Assembly (NCBI GenBank): GCA_018402385.1
Contig: JAGYJA010000002.1
Span: 1-64,000 of the forward strand
Length of the DNA: 64,000 nucleotides
Reading direction: 5' to 3'
Source: Flavobacteriaceae bacterium
GTDB lineage: Bacteria; Bacteroidota; Bacteroidia; Flavobacteriales; Flavobacteriaceae
Shown: one piece after another, positions 55,590-64,000 of the stretch
Layout of the letters: each line of letters begins with the position of its first letter
Numbering within the stretch: position 1 is the first letter of the stretch
Program-made: the position numbers and the translations under genes
Notes under the pieces: model-generated
What the model was told of the DNA's origin: nothing
Seen by the model: only the letters and a program-made list of their open reading frames with translations
Databases searched by the model: none

Positions 55590-56129
55590 CTATATAAACT
55601 CTAAATTCCACCTCCCCACCACCACTAGTACCGTAGGCACACAAGCCACCGCCACCGCCTTTCCATACCCCATCCCAAACTCATGCCGGGTGAACAGGGC
55701 AAAAAGAAGGTAAAACCCAAACCAAAAAATATAACTTACCTCCTCCATATCCGACAATGTCAGTCCGATAAACGATTGCTGATTGAGCATTTCAGTGGCA
55801 GACTGGCCGGCATGGATTCCATGTAAAACAATCAGATAAACCAGGCAATTGATCAGGACGGGGATAAAGGATATGGCTATCGTCCGAATCATTTTTTGGG
55901 AATCAAATTTTTCGTCCAGCAGGCTAAACATTAGTGCGGACGTCAACATATAAAAAACAAACAGCACCACCGGAACAAAAAACGCAATCAGATTGCTGAT
56001 GCCCCGGAACAGTCTAAACAACTGCATCGTTTCCAGGTCGCTGCCTTGGAGGGCATAGGAACGATGGGAAATCCAGTAAAACAGGATACAGGCGGTCAAA
56101 AGAATAATATAGGGAATGTTTTTCTTCAT
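55590..56129 (-). CDS. Yip1-like integral membrane protein
   Basis: Intact, 179 aa, five hydrophobic segments (IPYIILLTACILFYWI; LIAFFVPVVLFVFYMLTSAL; IRTIAISFIPVLINCLVYLI; VSYIFWFGFYLLFALF; AVAVACVPTVLVVVG). The arrangement resembles small Yip1-family proteins of Bacteroidetes. Its start overlaps the stop of the SpoIIM-like gene by four bases, so the two form one unit. The role is unknown; similar pairs occur with transport operons. Confidence 0.6.
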   Translation of the reverse strand: MKKNIPYIILLTACILFYWISHRSYALQGSDLETMQLFRLFRGISNLIAFFVPVVLFVFYMLTSALMFSLLDEKFDSQKMIRTIAISFIPVLINCLVYLIVLHGIHAGQSATEMLNQQSFIGLTLSDMEEVSYIFWFGFYLLFALFTRHEFGMGYGKAVAVACVPTVLVVVGRWNLEFI

Positions 56130-56644
56130 CCGGACAGACTCACATATGCTTCCAAAAAAGCTGCTACCAACAGAATGGTTAAGGTGACTCCGATCCGTAT
56201 CATAAATCCCTTATAGTTAAATCCGGCCCTTTTATGCAGAAAAACAGCTCTGATCAGATAAAGGCCCAGGTACAACCCCAGCGAACAGGAAAGAATTATC
56301 CACACAATTTCAATGGCATGCGGAAGCAGATGCCGGAGGATTACCGTAACCGGAAGATCGTTGCCTGCCACGGAAAATGCATAACCCAATACTACTCCGT
56401 TATAAAAGGTGTTCAAAAGGGAAACAATTCCCAGCGAAAACCCACCCGCAATATTGATCAGTGCTACCGATAGATTGTTCCCGGCAATGGACCAGAACAG
56501 TGCAGGTTTGGGTTGGTCAAATGGCTGGATTAATGCGGTGCGTTCCATGCTTCCAATATCGAAATCAGGATCAATAAAAAACCCTACCAGCACCCCCGTC
56601 AAATAGACGGCGGTAGCTGATAGGGTAAAGGAATTAAGCGACAT
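56126..56644 (-). CDS. SpoIIM/DUF95-family membrane protein
   Basis: Intact, 172 aa. Membrane segments and the phrase NNLSVALINIAGGFSLGIVS, then NTFYNGVVLGYAFSVAG and LLPHAIEIVWIILSCSLGLY, are typical of the stage II sporulation protein M family, which is widespread in non-sporulating bacteria (the N-N-A-F-x-N-G-x-x-x-G and LPHGxxE motifs). First gene of a two-gene operon. In Bacteroidota these proteins are not tied to sporulation. Confidence 0.75.
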   Translation of the reverse strand: MSLNSFTLSATAVYLTGVLVGFFIDPDFDIGSMERTALIQPFDQPKPALFWSIAGNNLSVALINIAGGFSLGIVSLLNTFYNGVVLGYAFSVAGNDLPVTVILRHLLPHAIEIVWIILSCSLGLYLGLYLIRAVFLHKRAGFNYKGFMIRIGVTLTILLVAAFLEAYVSLSG

Positions 56645-56698
56645 TTAGCAACAAAAGTATTGGCTGTCTAAATTGGTATACCAAAAAACGATACTTAC

Positions 56699-56919
56699 AT
56701 GACAGCATTGGGCTTGTATTTAGCCAAAAGGACGGTAAACAAGGCAGAGGTTTCCCGGCGCACGGGCATCAGCAAATCCCGCCTACCCAGCTCACCGCCA
56801 ACGACTCCGCCAAACTCCGGGCCGACGAACTTTACCTCATTGCCCTGGCCATCAATGCGGATCCGGGGGAGATGTTTAAGGAGTTGTTTGCGGGGTTGGG
56901 GTTGAGGGAGAAGGGGTGA
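56699..56919 (+). CDS. Small XRE-type helix-turn-helix regulator, frameshifted
   Basis: 73 codons with one shift near 56793: MTALGLYLAKRTVNKAEVSR, RTGISKSRLTQLTANDSAKL and RADELYLIALAINADPGEMF. The helix-turn-helix KAEVSRRTGISKSRLTQL is clear. It is divergent from the SpoIIM-like operon, with the start about 55 bases from that gene's start, so it may regulate it. Confidence 0.65.
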
Positions 56920-57143
56920 TATCAAAATTCTTTCCCTCTAAAAATTCGAGCACCATCTCTTCCCTATCTCCAAATCAAACAAATTGCCATCATGCAGATT
57001 TGGAATGGGTGTTGAGTCTACCTAAAATAAATTTGGACTGATGCTTGCGATGAAAACTTTAAGCAAAACAGAAAGGGAAAAAACTAAACAAAATAATTTT
57101 TAAGCTTATTTCTTTGTTAAGTTTGTATAGTCAGTTTAAAATC

Positions 57144-58139
57144 ATGAATCAAGCCCTACTTGCCCGTTTATTCAAAACCTTTGAAGGAAATAGAGAAACT
57201 CCTTTGATTAAGGTTGCATTCAGCATTGTAGAAGGTGAAAGAAAAAAAGGCAACATCCATCTTGCAGACAAATTGGAGTCCATATTGAAAGAAAGCGTTG
57301 GCGCGTCCACTGACCAGGTTCTTCGGCCCATTAAAGATAAGGAATTTAAACTGCCAGTTGATCGGAGATACCGATTGCCACTTGCCAATCATATCCCACA
57401 TGAGCAGTTAAGGCATCATATGGTTTTGTCACCTGAGGTTGAGGGGAAGATTCTTAGAATCGAAAAGGAATTTCTCGCTAGGGAGAGGCTTGCGCATCAC
57501 GGGCTAAAACCAAGAAAAAGATACTTCTTTATGGCTCCTCAGGTTGTGGAAAAAGCATGTCCGCCGAGCGAATTGCCTGGGATTTGGGACTGCCATTTTA
57601 TAAGGTAAGATTTGATACCATTATCTCTTCCTATTTAGGTGAATCGGCTGCTAACCTGCAAAAGCTTTTTGAAAGTATTGAAGATTATCCCTGTGTACTA
57701 TTGCTGGATGAATTTGATATCATTTGGAAACAACGGGATTCCAAATCAAATGATGTGGGGAGAAATCCACAGAATCGTTAACATACCTTTTAGGATTATT
57801 GGAGGAATACAACGGTAAAGGAGCCTCTTGATCACAACGACAAACATTTGGAAGGAAGTCTGGACAAAGCACTCTTTAGAAGGTTTGATGACTTCAGAAT
57901 TCCCCAAGCCAGCCGAATCCGAAATAAAGAAGTTCTTGAAAACTCGTTCTCCTCTCTACATCTTAGTAAGGAAGTGAATCTGTCGGAATTTTCAAAAAAG
58001 ATGAACGGTCATGTTCGTATGCGATAGTAGAAAAAATCGCTCATGATGCTGCCAAGAAGCCATAATCCAACTGCATAAAGAAATAAGTGCCGAAGATATA
58101 GCGCAAGCATTAGAAGAAAATCGGTTTTTAAACGTATAA
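57144..58139 (+). CDS. ietA: AAA ATPase of an AAA/subtilase defence pair (IetA-like), frameshifted
   Basis: About 330 codons: an N-terminal helical region (MNQALLARLFKTFEGNRETP), then a classical AAA domain with Walker A LLYGSSGCGKSMSAERIAWD near residue 130 (after one shift at 57525), pore-loop-like SYLGESAANLQKLFESI, and Walker B CVLLLDEFDIIWKQRDS near residue 187. The C-terminal part reads FPKPAESEIKKFLKTR and ends LHKEISAEDIAQALEENRFL. Immediately followed by an S8 protease gene; the AAA + subtilase pair is the published ietAS anti-phage system. Shifts near 57770, 57820, 57945 and 58055. Confidence 0.75.
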
Positions 58140-58143
58140 GCCT

Positions 58144-60692
58144 ATGGAGCAATTCCTCATTTAAAATTTTTCCATGTCGTTGAGGGTAAGGCAAGAGGTT
58201 TCGGTGGAGGCGGTGAAAGTGAAAAACGAAGAATAATAAAGAAAATCGTACAACTCACGCTGATTTATTAACTAGTAGCATCGAGTATAAAACCGCGAAA
58301 TGGCTTGAAGATTATACCCAAAGAGAAAATCTAGCCAACTTAGATCCAAAAATTCAACCTGTTTTATTGGAAATCAATCCTGACAAACTAAGAATAGCAG
58401 GGTTTGATCTCCAGGACTTCCAATATAGAAATAGTATCTGAAGGAGATGATGGGATTATCGTTGCGGCATCTTTGGATAATTTGTATGCCTTGGAAAGCA
58501 AAATCCAAGGCTTTTCAGATAAATCTCACGGTACAGGAAATGTTGCGGAATTATGGAACGCATTGTTGATGGAGACCGTACAAGTTGGAAACCTCAGCAT
58601 ATTTTATCAGAATTTCTTTTGGAATCCTGGCCCAATATCCAGGATGATCAAACGTATCATGTTGAAGTTGGGATTGCATTTGACCGATTATCACCTAAGG
58701 AGCCTGATGCCTCGAAACAAGGGGGTCTGAACAGACACCAAAAGTATGAGAAGTCGCTTGAAGAAAGAGATCAATTGTTACTGAAAAGACAAGATGACTT
58801 TGAGGATTTCACTAAAGTATTATGGGATAATTTCAGCTCTTTTATTGAACTGGAAGATAGCTTCAGTTGTGAAGTCAAAATTTCCGGAAAAGGCCTAAAG
58901 ACTCTCGTTATCAATTATCGCTTTCGTCTTTGAGGTTAATGAAAAGATGAGATTGAGATATATTCCAATAAGCTTTCCTCCCCATCTGAAATAGAATTCG
59001 GAAGCACTTTCTCCAGAAGCTGATTCTCGATAATAGGCGTCATTGACAGTGGCATACAAGAAAATCACAGGTACTTGTAGAAAATGCGATACATGGTTCC
59101 TATTTCATACGTTCCTGCAGACTCCTCGACATATGATTCTGGTAAGCCAAACGGACATGGAACACACGGGTTGCTGGAGCTGATACTTTATCCCAATGGC
59201 ATTTCTCATTTAGCTTCTCCTATATACATTACCAGCTTTCATCCGGAATATCCGTGTTCTCGATAGTAAGAGCTCACTTCTTTGCACAGCTATCCTGCTA
59301 ATTTGATAAAAACTATGGCGGAACGTAATGCCCGGTTGTGAATTGTTCAATCTTTCTATCTCATCAAAGGCAGGATTTAGGAAAAACACATGTCTTCATG
59401 GGCATCAGCGATCGACGAAGAAATTCATTACAGGGATGTACTCTTTGTTTTGGTTACCGGAAATTTATATAGGGACGATATACGCTTCTATCTAAAAAAG
59501 GTAAAAGAAAGCTATCCTGAGTTATTTGCTAGAAAGCATCTTGCAGGATTGCAAATCCTGAATCAAAGTGCATTTGGTATAACTGTGAGGAAGCGTCAAT
59601 CCAAATGAATTTGAAGACAATGATTGGAAGTGCATTGGGAGGGAAAAACGAGGTTTCACCCTTTTTCACGAACCGGTTTAGGGATTTGGGAAACGACTAA
59701 ACCGGATGTGGTAGAATATGGCGGTGGCTTAGTTGTTTCTAAGAATTCAATAATGTCGGTGTCCCAGAAAGAGGAGCTATCACCAGAACTAGTAAGATCC
59801 ACCCTACTTGGAGGACCCGCGATTTCAAAGGATGAAGCTGGCACTTCATTCCTTGCTCGCACCAAAAGTGATGCATATTTTAGCCCAATTGAAGAAAATA
59901 TACCATGGTGAGAACAACAATGTTCTTAGGTCACTTTTAATTCAGGGAGCTAGACTTCATGGATCCCATTTTTAAAACCAACTATATATAGCATTCGGCA
60001 TTTTGGATACGGTGTTCCTTCGCTTGATCGAGTTACCGGGAATTCTGATCACAGAGTAACTTTTTACAATAGCGGCGAAATCCACGCTGAACAGGCACAT
60101 GTTTATAAAATTGACATTCCGGAAAGACTGAGACGACCGGAAGATGAATTTGAAATCTTGATTGAAATTACACTGGCCTTTACTTCAAGAGTCAGAAGGA
60201 CGGACAGCGGTTGAAGTCCTATTTGTACCTGGCTTGATTGGGAGACATCGAAACTTGGCGAGTCGCATAGTCAGTACAAGACCTTTGTCTTAAAAGAGAT
60301 AGAAGGAAAGGAAACAAGTTACGACCAACCAAAACGCAAAATATATTCCAACATAAGTTGGAAAATTGGTGGTCAATCAAACCACGGAGAAACCCGGAGC
60401 TTAGTAGAACCAACTCAACCTTACAAAAGGATTGGGCCATTATCAAGTCTTATGGATTGCCGAAAGAATTGAGCATCGCCGTCAAAGGTCATAAAGGTTG
60501 GGATAAAAACCAAGAAAAGGTTCCATATGCCCTCGCCGTCACATTTGAAATTTTAGGAGCTAATATCCCCATTTATGAGCTAATCAAAGTGGAAAATGAA
60601 GCAGTTATAGAAACTTAGATGAGGTCGAATATAGGGAATCAGTTGGTGAAAAGGCGATTCAAAGGGGAGACCAACAACAAATCCTTAATTAA
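58144..60692 (+). CDS. ietS: Subtilisin-like S8 protease (IetS-like), frameshifted
   Basis: About 850 codons. N-terminal region includes HLKFFHVVEGKARGFGGGGE (58155) and a middle domain without known name. The catalytic triad is spread over frames: Asp in IIGVIDSGIQENHRYL (~59040), His in NGHGTRVAGAIL-like sequence (~59153; a single-base shift within), Ser in DEAGTSF near 59840. The C-terminal domain (VPYALAVTFEILGANIPIYE) ends DEVEYRESVGEKAIQ. Together with the AAA gene upstream it matches ietAS, in which the ATPase is thought to control the protease. At least eight indels, so activity of this copy is unsure. Confidence 0.72.
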
Positions 60693-61370
60693 GAATCGAA
60701 GTTATAGGTCTTCAAAAGGGCTTTTGTTTAAATTGATGGAAATTCAAAACCAAAGCTGATCATTGCATTTACCGAAAGGACCCTTGATTACCTTCTCTTT
60801 ATACAAGGGCTTTGAAAGGAGTAGGAGTCAACTTGAGGTTATCCAAATAGATGCCGATTAGATTTTTGTTTTAGGTAGCTATTTAGGCACATGAAATCGA
60901 GCATGACGAAAATCGTCACACACTGGGATGATTATAATTACGAGATTTAATGTGACGTTAAAAAACAAATATAAACACATGAAAACCGTATAAAAACGAT
61001 AAGTTAGCTCATATTCCTCAAAACAGCAATGTAGTTGCTACGAATTTGGCATTATTGGACTATGAACGAGCAATTCTTGTTAATTTTTCACCTCACTTTG
61101 AATAAAGTACGGCAACAAACTGTTTTCGTAGCAACTACAATGGCCCCATCTGCTCAATAGAGCACGTTTTGCGGAACTTGAGTTAGCAGGCTCATAAATT
61201 CAGTGATTCGAATCACTCTGCAACTGATTATAAAATATTTATTTTCATTAAATATTAAATTCTTATAAAATATAATTAGCTAATTTTATATATTGCATTT
61301 TACCTATTTGAGGTTTTTAAGACATATCAATTAGGAATAGCCACAGTATAACCACCAATTATTTCTAAAA
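60693..61370. other. AT-rich intergenic region with an inverted repeat
   Basis: No gene seen. It holds the inverted repeat described separately (61030-61139), a 14-base perfect palindrome GTGATTCGAATCAC at 61203-61216, and the presumed promoter of the LuxR-type gene. Confidence 0.4.
61030..61139. repeat. 14-bp inverted repeat pair
   Basis: TGTAGTTGCTACGA (61030-61043) and its exact reverse complement TCGTAGCAACTACA (61126-61139), separated by 82 bases of AT-rich DNA without a gene. It could be a small non-autonomous element or an RNA stem; neither is proven. Confidence 0.55.
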
Positions 61371-61820
61371 ATGAAATTTTTCCCAAAAGCTGACCAAAGG
61401 CACTTACACAATATTATGTTGCCAAGTATCGCCATAATATTTATTGCTTCGAATTATGTCATATTTATAGATGTAGGACCAATCCTAAAATGGAACATTT
61501 CCTTCTATAGGTTATATGTTCTGATACTTTTGGGTTTCAGTATTTCGTGGGTCTATGCAGGAGCAATCAATAAAGAATACAAAAAATCAGAAGCAGTCGT
61601 CACCGAAACCGATGCAGCCCAAACTGTCCTACAGGCCAAACTCACATCTTTATCCCGAAAAGAGCGGGAAGTACTACAGCATATCCTTCAAAGCAAAAGC
61701 AATCAGCAGATCTGCGATGAACTCCATATTTCTCTAAGCACCCTCAAAACCCATATTACCAATATCTATCGCAAGATGCAAGTCAGTAGAAGGCAGGAGA
61801 TTATGGTACTTTTTGGTTGA
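61371..61820 (+). CDS. Membrane-anchored LuxR-family transcription regulator
   Basis: Intact, 149 aa. Two hydrophobic segments (residues ~17-33 and ~46-66) are followed by a short linker and a C-terminal LuxR/FixJ helix-turn-helix: LTSLSRKEREVLQHILQSKS, NQQICDELHISLSTLKTHIT and NIYRKMQVSRRQEIMVLF. Such short membrane-bound LuxR regulators are frequent in Cytophagales. The signal and targets are unknown. It follows a 680-base gene-free region. Confidence 0.85.
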   Translation: MKFFPKADQRHLHNIMLPSIAIIFIASNYVIFIDVGPILKWNISFYRLYVLILLGFSISWVYAGAINKEYKKSEAVVTETDAAQTVLQAKLTSLSRKEREVLQHILQSKSNQQICDELHISLSTLKTHITNIYRKMQVSRRQEIMVLFG

Positions 61821-61911
61821 TTTGTAGGGATTGAGAGAAAATCAACCTTTGGGACCCGCTGGGCTTGATTATTTTTTGTAGATGTTTACATTGGAGAAGA
61901 ATTTTATCATT

Positions 61912-64000
61912 ATGATTAAGTCTGTTAAAAACTCTGATAATCAATTCTATATTTCTTGTTTTCTTTTAATCCATTCAATAATTTTGTTTATTCTCAATCA
62001 GTTTACGATGATGTCGTTTTTATCAGAATAATATTTCAGGAAGTATAGATTCAACTGATTACAATCAATCACTTAATCTTCTAATTAAATATTTGAACGT
62101 TGAGAAAAATCAACCTTTCTTTGAAATTGATTTATTAAAGGAAAATTTATCCAAAAATCCTTATTTAAAAGAACTAAGCAATTTAATCATTAAGAATCGG
62201 GAAAAAGAAATAGAACGATTCCACTTTTCCCAAATTGAAAATGACAGAGCTAATATTAAAAGGTTGAATGAGGAGTATAATTCATTGTTTAAAAACAAGC
62301 TATTTTAGAATCTATATTACTTGATTCTTCGACTACAAACCAAGAAAAATTGATTCAATTAATAATCACTCTATTTTTGAAGATATTAGTTTTGATAGAG
62401 ATGAATGAATTTGATCCATCAAATTTTAAATATTTAAAAGAATTAACGGATTTTAATCAATAGTAAAAAATGAAATAGAATCTATTCAACAACGAATAAA
62501 AATACAATTAGAAAGTGGCCTTGAATCTAATTCGCCGGCTTACATTAGCTGAGAAAAACATTATCGCAGATAGGGTAACTAATTTAACAAGTTATTATTT
62601 ACCTAATCAAAAATTTCTCCAATCCTCAGCCCCTCCCTCCTATGGAAACTTCAATTTTTAATAAATGGATTTAATCAAAATAACATAATTGATGGAACTT
62701 CAATTTTTATAGCAAAACAGTATCAAAGAAGAATTGATTTTAGAATATTATTCTACATTTAAAAAGTTTTTTCTGATGAAAAGGAAAATGGATGTAAAAT
62801 TGTTATTTCCAGAAACATTTAAACTTGTTGAATTTGATAAGGACAATATCAATAATATAAATTTGATTAATTATTCAAATTTATTTAAGTCAGCATTTAA
62901 AGATGACCTCAATAAAGTAATTTTTAGGATACCAAAGATTATAGGAGATCATACTGTTATTTCTAATTCAGAAATCAATTTTCTAATTCAATTTATACTT
63001 AGTCTTGAGAAAATCTCTAAAGGTGACAGCCCGGCAAAAATAATCTCAGATTTATCTAAATTTCAAATAGATGAAAATGCAACAGAAACTGTGAGGAAAT
63101 TTAATAAACTTGCTCAATACCTTAATATGTTCTATCTGAAAGCTTTTATGATATTTCAAAATTTAGTAATGTTTGGCTTGAAGAAGGTAAATATTTAAAT
63201 CTATTTTCAGATCCAATTAAATTAAAATTCTTTTTGGGAATAGTGTATCAAAAAATAGAGGCTATTGACCCGAACAATTTAACTTTATTGAACTACCTAA
63301 AAAACAGTGAAAATTTTGTCAATATCATCAATAAATTTTATGAAATCGCACATAAGGCGGAAGAAACAAATAAATTATTAAGAAATAAAAGAGAACAGGG
63401 AATTCCTATTGAAATTAGAGACTTTATACTTTTGCATTATATTGTTAATGATTTTGTTTTTTTTTTCATTACAAGACTTTGATGTCCAACAAATAAATTA
63501 CAGTAAAGAAGAAATCAAAGAATTTCAATCAATTTCCAACTTGAGATATATGAGCTTTATTTCTTTGGAATAGAAAATAATTATAGCCAAATACTGATAC
63601 ATCTCTATCAAATAATGTATAAATATCTTAAAATCATGCTACGGTTCCACCTTATTTCAGATGATACTAAGACTGAATTTTAAAACATTTAAACTTTATG
63701 GCTGAAGTTGCAGGTACATCAATTCCGAAGAACTTAGTAAGGTTTTTGAATCAGTTGCTTTACCTCATAAGTTATTCAATAAAGAGAAGATATAATAGAT
63801 CAACTTCAATTAATGCCTACCCTGGTTTACTCGTTGGAGTTGAATTTCCAAATGGCCAATTAGATCCTAAACCCATAACTTAGGATTTACAGCTCCAATC
63901 GGTGTGTCCTTTAATTGGGCTACCAAGTGCTTTCATTCAAATTCGATTTTGTTTCGATTTTTGATTTAGGTGCACCTGTTCTTTTTAGAATGAGTAATTC
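61912..64000 (+). CDS. Long secreted or membrane protein of unknown function, partial, frameshifted
   Basis: At least 690 codons, cut by the window end. The start MIKSVKNSDNQFYISCFLLI looks like a signal sequence; after two shifts comes SIDSTDYNQSLNLLIKYLNV, then long Lys/Asn-rich helices (LFPETFKLVEFDKDNINNIN; QFILSLEKISKGDSPAKIIS). The end carries the phrases RRYNRSTSINAYPGLLVGVE, LGFTAPIGVSFNW and DLGAPVLFRMSN, which recall large uncharacterised Bacteroidetes membrane-associated proteins. About nine shifts or stops. No catalytic motif seen. Confidence 0.5.

Noticed and set aside
61136..61230. A functional tRNA-Met gene
   Set aside because: The D-arm-like and T-arm-like parts are separated by unrelated sequence, the anticodon stem does not pair and there is no acceptor stem.

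Overview
The window looks like accessory DNA from a member of the Bacteroidota, most likely a cytophagalean of the Cyclobacteriaceae/Algoriphagus kind. This rests on the Bacteroidetes-type conjugative transposon gene order (ParA, DUF3408, DUF4134, DUF4133, TraG, TraJ, TraK, TraM, TraN, coupling ATPase), a type IX secretion C-terminal domain, giant TIG/CARDB/YD-repeat surface proteins and a membrane-anchored LuxR-type regulator. The genus is inference. Single-base frameshifts break most long genes while codon structure on both sides stays intact. Uncorrected sequencing indels are the simplest reason, so I give whole genes across the shifts and say so.

Layout. 0.1-18.4 kb (+): an integrative/conjugative element transfer module, from relaxosome protein and HUH relaxase through the mating-channel genes to the VirD4-like coupling ATPase, then ArdC antirestriction, a DUF4099/DUF3945 protein and a tail gene. 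18.7-19.3 kb: a lipoprotein gene with a strong terminator. 19.3-39.1 kb: an AT-rich island carrying three ~1.3-kb repeat units, each with a radC-like (JAMM domain) gene and a conserved downstream segment, plus two decayed radC remnants. Between the units sit conflict/defence genes: DUF262 + HEPN RNase, a TPR-GreA/B-C-like-PIN protein, a CoiA-like protein, a membrane pYEATS protein, a Zn-binding-like unknown protein, a CBS-HEPN-like protein, and a gene interrupted by an ORF-less group II intron whose exact removal rejoins the reading frame. A short motif at the end of each repeat unit, and once between two cargo genes, lies 14-45 bp before each of these cargo reading frames.

39.2-55.1 kb (-): a secretion/surface cluster, read from right to left: a beta-helix protein, a ~2,270-codon DPGYG-repeat/TIG/CARDB protein, a YD-repeat RHS protein with a variable C-terminal tip, a small immunity-like gene, and a TIG-repeat protein with a type IX sorting domain. 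55.4-56.9 kb: a ParE fragment, a Yip1-like/SpoIIM-like membrane pair, and a small XRE-type regulator. 57.1-60.7 kb (+): an AAA ATPase and subtilisin-like protease pair matching the ietAS defence system. 61.4-64 kb: a LuxR-type membrane regulator and a long unrecognised secreted protein cut by the window end.

The most unusual feature is the radC-unit array: repeated radC genes with conserved right-hand ends that sit directly ahead of a succession of unrelated conflict genes, with no transposase or integrase visible.
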